Positions 35,036 through 46,600 of a DNA stretch of 64,000 nucleotides are shown here, piece by piece (position 1 is the first letter of the stretch; each line of letters starts with the position of its first letter). Origin of the DNA: Ochotona curzoniae. Taxonomy: Eukaryota > Chordata > Mammalia > Lagomorpha > Ochotonidae. The notes under the pieces are model-generated. The model had not been told where the DNA came from, did no database searches, and was given only the letters and a program-made list of their open reading frames with translations. The position numbers and the translations under genes are program-made. The stretch is taken from contig NW_024465751.1 in NCBI RefSeq assembly GCF_017591425.1, forward strand, positions 3,534,001 to 3,598,000, given 5' to 3'.

Positions 35036-36769
35036 CTGAACTTGGTATCACACTTGAAGGATAGCTATTCCTGAGCTTTTATTAAACAAGATAATGCGCA
35101 ATGCGATCCCTTTGCACCAAAATCAGTAAAGAGTGCACGCGGTTACAGCTGTGCATACAGTTCATTGCCTGTTACAGCCGATTCAGGACCTTAGTGTGAC
35201 AGTCGGAGTCCTTGTCGGAGTCCAGCACTGCCACTAACCACTGACACTTTGGAGCCAGATGATGAGTCATTGTCACTTGTCAGTTCACCATCTGCCAAAC
35301 AAGAAAAAGAAAAGTAACCACCAAGACTTGTTAGAAGAATGAACACTGTGTGAAACTGTCCATAGTCAAGCATACATCAGTACTTACAGCAATAAATCAA
35401 CTCATCTGCAAAATGAATGTTGCACAATTGTTAGATCTTATTTATTCTCATGATGGTAAGACTTATCTTTCATTCAATATATGAGTATATTGCCTGAGAA
35501 TTAACTCATTTCCTTAGGGAGAAGTGCAATAATCAGAATCTCGTCTGGAAGAGCCTCATCCCAAAGCCCAAATGAGTAGCAAGGATGAAAATAAACATGT
35601 GTAGCTCAGCCTCTAGAAAACACTTAAGTGTGTATTGATCAGTGCTGCACAGAAGGAGCAATGAAAATTGAATATGAAGACTCCGTTCATGACCCAAGCA
35701 TATTATTGCTTCAGCATATACAATATGCAAATATTAGACCGACGCCTATTGAATAATGAAATGTGAAACCCAGAAGAAAAACCAAGCAAGGTCCATGTTT
35801 AACTGAGTTCTTGAAAAGAAAATTAGCCATTGAACTTTCACAAATTTCTCCTAGAAGGTGTATTTTGCCTAGGAAAAAAAGAGCCTGGTTCCTAACACCT
35901 GACTCTAACCTTGAGCTGAGAAAGCAGTTTGGTCATCTATTTTATGATCTGACATTCTCCAGGGTCAATATTGTCAAGTTGTTAATTACTAACAGAATAC
36001 ATCATGAGAATATTTTTTACTTATTTAGCACCCTCCTGAAAAAAAGAGTCAAACGCATCTTTCACACACTTGCTTTTGCTACCATTAGCTTTAAATCAGT
36101 GACTGTGAAAAGGAAATTTGTATGGAATATGGGGCTAATGTGCCTTGAATTATCAAAAATGCTGTCTTGCTTCTTCACTTGCCCTTTGCAATGAAGTAAC
36201 CACTCTGGAAGCAATGGTTCAGCAGAATGAGTTAATAGGGTGACAGAGAGAATAGAGTACCAGAAATATAGTACATTAGTAAACACTTATCTAAATTATT
36301 ATTCTGACTAAAAAAAAAAACCTTTGTTGTTTCAGCAGAAATAACTGGCTAGCTTCTAGAATTACAAAGTCCAAGTGAATTGTGAGCACTGACTCCATTG
36401 ACTCATTCGACAGTGCAGTGAAGTTTGATTAGAAAAATGACTGAAGCTGATCAGGGGCAAGGAATCACTAGTAAACATACAAAAACATTTATTTGAAGAA
36501 ATGTCAGTTAATTGAATAGCTAAAGAGAATGCAGGAGGCTACCGTAAAAGATTGTTACAAAATGATATTTGGATAACAGCGCTGAAAATGCAAGTCTCAA
36601 CGGCCTCATTGAAACTTAGCCCATCTCCTATAAGCCTTCGTAGGGGATGGAGCACACAGTAGTAATATGAAAACAATGAATTTTGACAGTATTCTTAATA
36701 ATCGAAATATTTCTTTCATAGTATTTGCTGTATACCATAAACTGATGTAAATACTTTTACTTAGAGTCA

Positions 36770-36900
36770 ATTCTTACAAAACAATAATCTTATGAGATAT
36801 TGCTTCTCCCATTTTTCTGGGTGAGAAAATGGACTCACAACAAGATTTAGTAATTGTCCAAGATCACTCAGCTAACAAATAGTAGAACCCAGGCGATCTG
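36770..36900 (-). repeat. MIR fragment, minus strand
   Basis: CTTATGAGATATTGCTTCTC, CCATTTTTCTGGGTGAGAAA, ATGGACTCACAACAAGATTT, AGTAATTGTCCAAGATCACT, CAGCTAACAAATAGTAGAAC are a clear reverse-complement MIR. Confidence 0.85.
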
Positions 36901-37747
36901 TTCATTACCTCTTTTGTGGTCTACACTGACTACAGGGCTGCCCGTAAGTAATCTGATTGGGTTGGACTGGTGTGAGGACAGATGGGTTTGCCATGTAAAG
37001 AGCCCATGAATTAGCCTCTGCCCCTTAGGCCCTTGTTGTCATATGTTCTTTTGATAAAAGAGAGCTGCAGCAGCTGACAATTACACAATGATGAGCCACT
37101 TACCTTGTGAATGAAGCTAGTCAGCTATATGCCTGCAGGTGTCCATAGCTTTGCTCTCTACTCCCCGCAGCCAGTGCTACAGAGGAAAATGTATGTCACT
37201 GTATTGTTCCCATTGGATCTTCATCATAACCCGTGGACTTAAAAATGTGCCCTTGACTTAAGATGATGAAAAGGTTACAGAAACAAGGTGCAAATGATAG
37301 GAAAAGGACCAGGATGATTATAGAACTGTTGTTACTAATGATTTGGACAATAACTATCATTTGGATCAACAAATATTATGATACTTATTTTTCTAATACA
37401 ATCAATACACTTAAGCAAATCACTGATTCTTAGCTTGCTGGGATCAGGCTGCCAATCACACACACACAAAAAAAAGGCTGGAAGAATCTCAACAGGACAG
37501 TATGCTAAAAAAGACTGTAGCATCCTTTGGAGAGAAGTCAGTGATAGCCTATTAATGAAATTATGCTTAAACTTCAATTCTTTTCTGAGCTTTCCATTAT
37601 TTTGGTGGACAAAGTATTGTGTTTGCTGATGTGTCCTAACAGTATCACATGTAAGGCTCTGATGTAGGCTTTCCCCAGGCTAGAAGAAAGCAATATCTTT
37701 TGCCAGATAGATCAGCCATTTATGTGACTAATGCTTTCTACACACAG

Positions 37748-38018
37748 GAGAATCCACATTTCCAAAGCCACCCTGGACTGCCTCAATGGTGACTATAATG
37801 TGGAAGAAGGCCATGGAAAAGAACGAAATGAATTCTTGAGGAAGCATAACATAGAGACCTATTTAATTAAGCAGCCTGAGGACAGTCTGCTGTCTTTGCC
37901 AGAAGACGTCGTCAAGGAGTCGGTGAGCCCCTCCGACAGGAGAAATAGTGGGGCCACATTCACTGAAGGGTCCTGGAGCCCTGAGCTGCCCTTTGACAAC
38001 ATCGTGGGGAAACAGAAT
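37748..38018 (+). CDS. ADCY8: ADCY8 coding exon: end of C1a and most of C1b linker
   Basis: This 271-nt exon completes a Gly codon, adds 90 codons and ends in phase 0. It starts [20 protein letters not shown] and continues to [14 protein letters not shown]; the ETYLI strand is the usual end of a C1a lobe (inferred human residues 545-587). The rest is C1b, a divergent linker rich in Ser, Asp and Glu, ending FDNIVGKQN. Visible in it are DRRNSGATF (Arg-Arg-Asn-Ser, a basophilic kinase-type motif; Ser codon 37947-37949) and SWSPEL. Compared with the recalled human protein there are two changes: Ile to Val (codon 37908-37910) and Ser to Pro (codon 37929-37931). Donor AAT|GTAAGT is strong. The reading frame stays open to 38041 only by running into intron. 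Confidence 0.97.
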
Positions 38019-38929
38019 GTAAGTCCTGGCTTCTTCATTTAGGTTAGCCACCAGTGCATGCTTGAGTGCATCTCCAACCCAGACACCGTAGAGAAAACTG
38101 ACTCATCTTCAACTTTTTCTTCACTGAGCAGCATAATCACGAGTGATCAAGCAGCTTTCTATCCTCAGGACAGAAGTAACTTATGTGTGCAATTTTAGGA
38201 AATGGCAGAAATACCAGAGGGCTCCCAGCACTGCCTTTTCTTTCTTTTTTTTTTTTAATGGCATGTAACATTTACAATTTTACCGAACAAAATCACTCAT
38301 GTTGGTAAAGATAGATTTGATGTTAATGAGCTAAAGAGGAGGGTCAAGTGCAAGAGAATGTCCCTTCTGAGCTAGTGGACAGTAGGCAATTTTGAGTTGG
38401 CTTCTGTATTTCAGAGTCAACAGGGCACCATGGATTCGGAATATAAAAGCAGCGCCAATTGCTGCCAAAGACCCTATAAGGAAGTGCAAGCCTGGCGTGC
38501 ACTTTCCAAGTCATTTACATAATTATATTTTTAAATGGTAACATAGACTTCCATCTCTGATATCAAGGAGGGCAACCACATCAGTATTAAAGGAGTTCAG
38601 TAGACAAAATTATTTTTAAAATTTATTTCCTCAAATATTGGAACCACATTCTACCCAATGAGATGCTCAGACTCTGAGCTGCTCTGGCAAATTGAGACTG
38701 AGCAAGTCAAGAACTATAATATATACAGAAATGGACTTTCTTCTCCCCCAGGATACTTGTGCAAAACCATCTGCTCTGATGTAGATCTTCCCTTTATCCA
38801 TTTAGACAGCAATCATATCGTGAAGTTAATGCAAGTTAAATTTTATGGCTCCACCATGATTTATTACATTTTTATCCATTAGAGAGATAAAAGTCTTTCA
38901 TTTGCTATTTTACTGCACCTACCCCCCCT

Positions 38930-39170
38930 AAATGCCCATAATAGCCCAGGCTGGGTCAGACAAAAGCCAGGAGCCTAGAATTCCATCCAGGTCTCCCACA
39001 CGGATGGCAGGGACTCAAATACTTGAGTCATCACTTGTTGCCTCCCGGGGGAGAGAACATTGTCAGGAAACTGGATCAGAAGCAGAGGTGGAATTCAATC
39101 CCAAGCACTCAGAGATGGAATGTGGGCAGACATCCCATGCAGCGCCACTGTGCCTCACTCCCATACTACT
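38930..39170 (-). mobile_element. C-family SINE, minus strand
   Basis: AAGCCAGGAGCCTAGAATTC, CATCCAGGTCTCCCACACGG, GGACTCAAATACTTGAGTCA, TCACTTGTTGCCTCCCGGGG, GGAAACTGGATCAGAAGCAG and CAGCGCCACTGTGCC form a reverse-complement SINE lacking its tail region. Confidence 0.8.
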
Positions 39171-39881
39171 TTAAGTAAACAGATGTGAAAATGCCTCTAA
39201 GACTTACCTGACAGTGACTGGCTGTTCCAGAGCTGAGTGCGACGCAACAAATAAAGCAAAATGGTAGTAACTGAAGGTGAGAGAGGGTAAATTATTAAAT
39301 ACAAAGATTTGAGCACTTCTCATTAAGTCTGATTAAAGACATTTTAAAAGGAAATGATTTGAATGCTGCACGTTTTCCTTCTCTTCTGTCTTTGATTGTT
39401 GGGACACTCAGAAGCCAAGTGAGCAGGGGCCTCCTTCAAGTCCTCGGGGAAGAAACTATTAGACCGGGCATGAGCCAGATTCCACTGGAAAACCTTGTAA
39501 GCTGCAGGCTAACCCTGGCCTGCATGCCCAAGCAGCGGTACGCCTAGTTTTTTCCTATGTTTTAGTGAGTGTTTTGTTTCCCAAACATTCTGATGCCCAC
39601 ACAAATTGTAACTGATTCCAATGCCTATTTCCTTCCTTCTCTGAATGGTGTGCATGATACGACTAGCTATTTTATAAAACAGGGGTCTTACAAACATTCT
39701 GGATTGAGTGCTTGGCCAACTGATGGCACCCTCTCAGGTTCTGCCTGTTTGTTGAGCATGAAGCCTGGTTATTTAAAAAGAACATAAATTCTGCATAAAA
39801 TTCTCTCTCCATGTTGTTTTGATTTTTTTTTAATTTTGGAAATATCTCTTCATTTAAGCTGATTATGGGAACTGGAGTAAA

Positions 39882-40260
39882 TATTTTTATTTTTAATTAC
39901 ATTTCATTTTGTGACACAGTTTCATAGGCTCTGGGGTTTCCCCAACCCCTCCCTGTGCCCTCCTCCCATGGTGGATTCCTCCGCCTTGTTGCAATATTAC
40001 AGTTCAAATCCAGTCAAGATTCTTTCATTGCAGGCATATACCAAGCATAGAGTCCAGCATCTTGTTGTCCAGATACATTCAATTGTTTCTTGGGGAGACC
40101 ATCTCTGGCCTGAAGGCTGAACTAGCAGAATATCATCCCAGCCAATTAAAAGTCCCAACATAATATCAACAACAATTTACAACATTGTGGAGTTAATTGA
40201 CATGGTATTGAGTAACCAATATGTTTAAAAATGTAGGTTCTTAACCACATCCTGTGACTA
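39882..40260 (-). mobile_element. Lagomorph-type L1 3' end, minus strand
   Basis: Starts with a T-rich end (complement of the poly-A), then GTGACACAGTTTCATAGGCT, CCCTCCTCCCATGGTGGATT, CTTGTTGCAATATTACAGTT, AAGATTCTTTCATTGCAGGC, CATATACCAAGCATAGAGTC, CAGCATCTTGTTGTCCAGAT. I recall this series from the 3' untranslated part of rabbit L1 elements. The right-hand boundary is unclear. Confidence 0.6.
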
Positions 40261-40422
40261 CTTCATTGACATTTCAAATTTAGTTTATAAACAACCGGCT
40301 ACTATACACCTTAAATTGGCTATAGGGAACTATTCAGCTGTCTCGTGTCTATTTTCATTTTAGTATTTAGCAGTTTTTAGTTTAGAAGCATAACTTTTAC
40401 TGAATTTGGCAGGTTTTAGGGT

Positions 40423-40570
40423 AGTCCAAACTGGCTTATAACTAACAAGACACAAAGAAAAGTTGCTCCCCACTAAGGCATTGGAGATTTTTGGGCACAC
40501 CCCTCCTAAAACTGTTCTGCACCTCAACTGTTGACATATGCCTTGTTAGAGTTATAAGCCAGTTTGGAGT
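40423..40570. repeat. Long imperfect inverted repeat (hairpin-capable)
   Basis: The left arm 40423-40449 contains CCAAACTGGCTTATAACT and ends AACAAG. The right arm 40542-40570 starts CTTGTTAGAGTTATAAGCCA and is its reverse complement with one mismatch and a 2-nt insertion. The loop is about 92 bases. It may belong to the L1 end next to it or be a separate transposon remnant. Confidence 0.75.
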
Positions 40571-41989
40571 AAATGTTCTTATCGGAGTCTCAGCCGAGTA
40601 AGACCCTACCATTGATCATTGAGAACCGAGAACAGAGTGGCATGGACACTTGGCTTTATTCCATGATTGACTGACCTAGTAAAATTTATAGGAACGCTTG
40701 AAATATTTCTTTGCTGATTTTACAAATGCATCTGCTTATATGATCAAAAAGTTATTATAGAATGTGTTGTTGTTGGTCAATACTTATTACTCTTGATGTT
40801 TAACTATACTGTATTTTTTGTGCAATGCTTGAGCTTTGCCAATAGATAGCCTGTCTGTGTCATCTTTGTACTTAGGCTCAATTCTAATAGTCATGGGATC
40901 ATATGTGTAATTTAGAGACGTATGTGCCCCTGGAGGAAATCTATGACTACAAGGTACCAAAACACTGTCAATTCCACAGAAGTCTGGTCCGTCTAAGGGT
41001 TTCCAAGATGGTTAGGTTCCTTGACAGACAAAAACAGTCAGAGGGATCAGAAGAGAACGAGGGGATATGGTAGCATGGAAACCAAGAGAGTGCAGCATTT
41101 TGAAGAGGATAAGCCCACCAACAAAACCAGTTGTAGCAGCCAAGAGGCTCATAGCAAAAAGGTGGGGAGCACTCTGCTAGAACTGATTTAAAGAGCACCT
41201 TGGCAGGAAGCAGGCTTGGTAAGATGGTGAAATCAGAACCCTACGTATTACAGTGTTAAGTATTACAGTTATAAGAGAGAAATGTGGATTTCCAAAAAGA
41301 ATCCCAGCTTCATCCCATCCCCCTCCCATCTGCCCATCACAGTAAACTGGAAAAGTAAACAAAGTTGCTAACAATGCTTTCTCCATAGGTGAATCTTCTA
41401 ATAGCTGCCTATGGACAACCACGCTCCTTTAGTGTTGATGTGGTTATCTTTCCTATCCCTGTATCTATAATAACCTGGATTGACATCATTGCTTTCACTC
41501 AGACTAGATTCTTGAATCCAGATTGCCAGTGAACATCTCAAACACTCCTGGTTCGCTTCCTTGACTTCTACCAAGTGCACATGTTCAGACTGCGGGTTTG
41601 ATGTTTTGGCTCCTTAACTCTAAAGCATTTACCAGTGAGGCTACCCATGCTCTGAGCTTCCAAGAGTAATGAAAGAAAGACAGCTAGAAAGCAAAAAAGT
41701 TATGATCACTTAACTTCAGACCACAAAAACAGAAGTAGATAAAGCAAACCATGAGTGAAGACTTTCACATTTGGGGAAAGCTATCCAGACGTTTCAAGAT
41801 CAGAGTGTTGAATGAGTCATAAACATGGTCCTTCAGTCACTCATAATGAAAACAAAATTGAAGACAAAAAGAGGACTTTTAAAGAAGGATCTTTATTTCA
41901 AAAATTGGATTTTTCTGTGGAAGTGCCTGTTCTAATTAAAAGCTTTAATTGGTGATAAATTTCTTTGCTCATTCAGTGATTTCACGGGT

Positions 41990-42430
41990 ACTCCATATTC
42001 TAGAGGGAGGCTCAGTTCTAAAAATACACACTTGGTCCTTACCCCCTGGGAACTTGGGAATGCAGACAATTAACCAAAACATATATGTGAAGGAACTGGA
42101 GATTGACAGCCAGGGAGCAGACACTTGTCAATAAAGCACTCCGTGAAGAATCCAAGTGATGAAAAGTCTGTGCATGGGAATAGCAGAGAGAAAGATATTC
42201 TCAACAGAAGCAACAGCTGATACAGATGAGCAGGGTTGAATGGAGCCTATGGAGCTGGAAGAGTCGAGAAAGCCAAGTGGCTAAACCTTAGCGGGTAAGG
42301 GAGCTAACAGGCAGGAGCATGATTCTTTGATTTCGTCTTTTGCCCAAGGAGCAAGGGTTGAGGCAAGGCAGTGATATGATCACATTTAGAGTTTTAGGAG
42401 AGCACTTAGGGGGTAAAGTGTGTTTCTCAG
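41990..42430. repeat. Old L2-type relic
   Basis: ACACTTGGTCCTTACCCCCT, then AATGCAGACAATTAACCAAA, GAGCAGGGTTGAATGGAGCC, GAGCAAGGGTTGAGGCAAGG and CAGTGATATGATCACATTTA follow the same ancient family order as 13300-13830. Confidence 0.5.
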
Positions 42431-43004
42431 ACAAAATACATTATGGGCTTATAACTTACAAGAGAATATCAAAGGATGAGACTTTTGCATTGCTCTGAAA
42501 TGTATTGTGTGAAGGATATGGATCGTCTTCATTGGGCTTTTGTGATGTGTGATTTACCAAGAGAAGTGGAGTTATTCTTTCAGAAGCAAGGGGGCCTTTT
42601 TCGGGGCCCAGGATCTGCCCTAAATACACTGTGGATACCCATGTATTCACGCATGCCCTGAACACACTCATGGCTTTTATCCCATCCCTGTCATGTTTCT
42701 GATGGCTTCCAATTCCAGGAATTTTAGTCATACTTACTCCAGCCTTTTTAGGGAGTTATAAAGAGAAATGTAAACCTTGGCACATTGTTTAAGTCATTTC
42801 TGCACAAGTCTGTATGTAATCATTGTTGTTATCTTGAAGTCAGTATAACTATCATAAGAATTATAAGCATAAATGAAATTTCTCTATCTCATCCAATAAA
42901 TGGGAAGGAAGTAAATTCCATTGCCTGGAATTCTTTCACATTAAAAAAAAAATAGAGAAAAAAGGTAAAGAACACTGGGCCAGGTATCATGTTGGGGGCT
43001 TCAT

Positions 43005-43140
43005 GCAAACTGTTTCCATTCAGTTTCTACACCAACTTAGAGCATGTGAGCTGTTTCCCAGATGAGAAAACTGTAATTCAGAGACATCCCTTTGCTCCCT
43101 GAAGGCCATGTGTACAATAAATAACACAGCTGGAATGAGA
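43005..43140 (-). repeat. MIR fragment, minus strand
   Basis: GAGCTGTTTCCCAGATGAGA, AAACTGTAATTCAGAGACAT, TTTGCTCCCTGAAGGCCATG, TAACACAGCTGGAATGAGAA correspond to a reverse MIR. Confidence 0.7.
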
Positions 43141-44224
43141 ACCTTGTTACAGACTTAGACCACTCTGCCTCACCCCTCTGAACTGCTACCACTTGCAATA
43201 GAGAATGTTGAGACCAGTAGAAGAGACTATGTATAGACAGTGAGGCTCTATATAACACATGTGGGTTAGTCTTTATCTTCATCAATCCCAGATTGGACTT
43301 TTCTTGGGTCCTGTTCTTTGCATGGACTGGGAGAACTGAAGGAATTCTCATCAGATCTCAAACGAAGGCAATGCTGATCCCAGGGTTTCTTAGGAAGCTT
43401 GTTAACCCTGTACTCTGTGAACCCTGAGATCTTGGTGTTAATTCTGCAGGACCCAAAGTTTACTTTGATAATAGGAAGTGATTGCATGGAAACTTAAAGA
43501 AGTAGTTACAGTCCAGACTTCTCCATCTACTTGAGTAACCACCTCTGCTTCCCAGGCAGGATGTCATTAGTACAATGGCTAATCTGAACTTTATAATCCA
43601 GTAATTCCTTCCAGCTCTGCTATTATTCCCTCCAATTTATCCACACAATTGTGGGTTTCATAAATTTCATAATCCTACCATCCAATTAAAGATTAGCCAG
43701 GGAGTGGTGATCATACTTACAAATTATTTCTCCAAGTATACAATAAAGGTGTGCTTGCACTGCTATACCAGTGAATAGTCATAGATATGAATATCAAATT
43801 TAGCAAAATGAATTAAAGCAAAAGAAAATATTTGAGATAAAATCTAAGTAGGAAATGAGATCCCTTTTCTCTTGGTATTCAGAATAATGCAATTTTGATT
43901 TTATGTGCATGGACACCCTAACATCATTACACTCAACCTTCTTTCCATGGCCCTGTTTTCACTGTGACTGTTATGTCTCTTGCCAAATAATATCAATCCC
44001 TGAGATTAATGTCTTGTTTCTGCCCTTAAAGATGAGCTCTAAACTAAGTGCAGGCCTCTCTTTTGTGCATTCCAATACCCACAAGAAGAAGATTCCTCTA
44101 TATTCAAACCTATTTTGATTCCATCATTTACTGAAACAAGTCAGTCCTACTGAGATGACCGTTCACTTGCTCAGTCATTCCTTTATCATATATGACTGAG
44201 TAATTACAGTTTTACAGGTCAACC

Positions 44225-44490
44225 TTAAAGTATCAGGGATGGAGAGATGTAGAGGGTAGTCTGGGTGCTATGGAACTCACATAATGCTCGCATTACCATC
44301 AGGTCACGAGGCTCCATATGAGTATCTGCCTGCAACAGAACAGGGGAGGGAAGAAGGGAAAACTGATTGGCAGTACTCAGGAAGGACCTTTCCAAGGAGG
44401 TGACGTTCAAGTTTAAGCCCACACGCAGGACATCAGAATTAGAGAAAGACCCTGGGAAGAGCAGAAAGCAAGTCCCCCACCTGAGCCTCA
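44225..44490. repeat. Old L2-type relic
   Basis: CAGGAAGGACCTTTCCAAGG, AGGTGACGTTCAAGTTTAAG, CCCTGGGAAGAGCAGAAAGC match the order of the same ancient family. The reading frames of 85 and 116 codons overlapping it are not supported as genes. Confidence 0.45.
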
Positions 44491-46039
44491 ATTTCCATTC
44501 CTCAAGATCAAAGACCAAGGTTCCCCTTCCCACACAGGACTCTCCCCCAAAAATACCTGAAATACTGGCTATCATCCTCAGAAAAAAAAAAGTACATTTT
44601 CAGAGTTACTTGCTTCTGGGATAAGCTATCAAATTTTTATTATTCATATCTAATTTCAATATTCAGAAAATCAGATGCAAATTTTGCTTTATGCACTGCT
44701 AATTTGTTTTTAATGATTGTAACATCAGATTAGGTTTTGACATTTATTGAGTGGGACATCTGCCGACTCCGGGTCCAGAACACAGGAGGCTTCGGGAATT
44801 TCCCTGAAGTCAGTCTGCACTCTTCCAGTAATGTGACTTTTTCTGATCAGGAAACTCCCCAGGCTGTCTGTCCTGAGTCCTGACTCTGAAGAAAGCTGCT
44901 GAGTTCTGCCAGGGAAAATCATTAGAGGGGTCTGGTTGCTCATTCTGTTCCGAAAGGCAAGTAGATTTGAAGCCTTCCAGGGAGTGTTGAGTGGATTAAG
45001 CGGGCAATTTGATCCATTAATGTTGGCTAATTATCCTTCCTTTCAAGTTTCTGGGATAGAGTAGGTGGAAGATAGAAAGGCGGAGGAGTTGGGTAGAATC
45101 ACAGATTTGGAAATAGCCATTTAAGTTGGCAAACCTGTAAGCTGCCACCAGTGGTTACGCCACAACCAAGAGCTGACTGAAACTTATCTGAGAAAATGTA
45201 GCTGGATGTTTATTTTACCAGGGAGTGACTAATTGTTTGAGGAGTCATAAACTATGACTTGACCAACATGAACCAATACCTGCCCAGAGAATATCTTAAT
45301 CATGTAGAAAGAAGTTATAATATATCAAAAAGGTAAAGATGTGTAGGAAGAGAAAGAAGAAGTCTGTTTTCCCCACCCCCATTCTTCCAAGTTGCAAATT
45401 AATAATTGTGCCTTATTTTGTGGCATTCTTACTTTGTAAGTGATTGGGGCTAATGTCGGGCGTGACAGAACTTCTTTATGGAGCTTCATGAGACCCTTGC
45501 CCAGTTTTGACAGCAAAATAACTTCTATTACCTTAATTCGATCTGACTTGTATCCAGGAGGATTTTGTTTCCATATAATGATGTCTTTTCTATGGATGAG
45601 TCTGTATCTACGCTTTTAGAGCAATTCTGCAAACATGCCATGACCCCTGTGGTTACTGCTCTGCACATGGACATGACTACTGCTGCTCTAAATGACTTCA
45701 CTCCAACAAGAGACACAATATTTTTCCTTAAAAATATAGTTATTTTTTCCCTAAAACTATTAAAGATACTGGCTATCTGTACATGTACTTATTTTTAATT
45801 TGCCTAATAGCAGAAGGCATTGTGAGCCCTCAGGTTTGCTGTACTTGTTCCCATTTGTGGCTTTTATAGCATCTTCATTTCCTGAAGGATCCTTCATCAT
45901 GAGGTACCAGGGTTGTGGAAGCTTCAAGTGTGGTATCAGCTATTCAATATTCTGTGCCTCAGAAATGTGCAAACACAGTTGCTTAGGTGACAAACTTGGC
46001 AGCAAACATCAGGAGTATTCACAGCCTAGGAACCGAGGA

Positions 46040-46340
46040 CCGATAGAATAGTGGTTAAACCCTAACTTTGCCAAGTGCCAAGATCCCATATGGGCCCCAG
46101 TTCATGTGCCAGCAGCTTCACTTCCAATCCATCTCCATCCTTGTGGCCTGGGAAAGCAGGGAGACCTTGTGTGGGAGACCTTGAAGAAGCTCCTGGCTTC
46201 AGATTTGCTTAGTGTCAGCCATTGACGCCACTTGGGGAATGAACCAGAAAACAGAAGATCTTTCTCTCTTTATCTCCTTCTTTCTGTATATCTGCCTTTT
46301 CAATAAAAATTAACACATCTTTTTTTAAAAAAAGTTGATT
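46040..46340 (+). mobile_element. C-family SINE
   Basis: GACCGATAGAATAGTGGTTA, AGATCCCATATGGGCCCCAG, GGCCTGGGAAAGCAGGGAGA, AAGAAGCTCCTGGCTTCAGA, TCTTTCTGTATATCTGCCTT, and AATAAAAATTAACAC at the end. Good landmarks, moderate divergence. Confidence 0.85.
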
Positions 46341-46439
46341 AGACACCTCTCAGAGAAAAGTTTGTGATAGAAAGTTTAGAGTAACAGTCAGAAAATGTAT
46401 AAGTTAAAGTAGAAAATCTAATTGAATAGCAGAATGTTA

Positions 46440-46600
46440 AACTTGCAGTCATTACTAAAGGACTATGCTACTGAGACAATAAGGGGGAATATAGTGGGAA
46501 GTGAAAATGGGGAGAGAATAGGCTGAGGAGGGAGGAATGCCTATAACTACAAAACTGTATCAGAGAAAATCATAATAACAAATAAAAATGTAATAGCAAA
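46440..46600 (+). mobile_element. Possible L1 3' end
   Basis: A purine-rich stretch (GTGAAAATGGGGAGAGAATA, GGCTGAGGAGGGAGGAATGC) runs into CTACAAAACTGTATCAGAG and an AAATAAAAATG end. The G-rich to A-rich pattern is typical of L1 3' untranslated regions, but no family was matched. Confidence 0.35.

Larger units (their letters stand above)
32798..37747 (+). other. ADCY8: ADCY8 intron
   Basis: 4950-bp intron. It contains two MER5A-like relics (33010-33130, 34895-35035), a C-family SINE (33419-33700), a (GATA)13 microsatellite (33807-33858), a MIR (36770-36900) and the longest reading frame of the window that I could not trace to a named repeat (35763-36194, 143 codons, probably chance). The 3' splice region is pyrimidine-poorer than the others (TGCTTTCTACACACAG). 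Confidence 0.75.
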
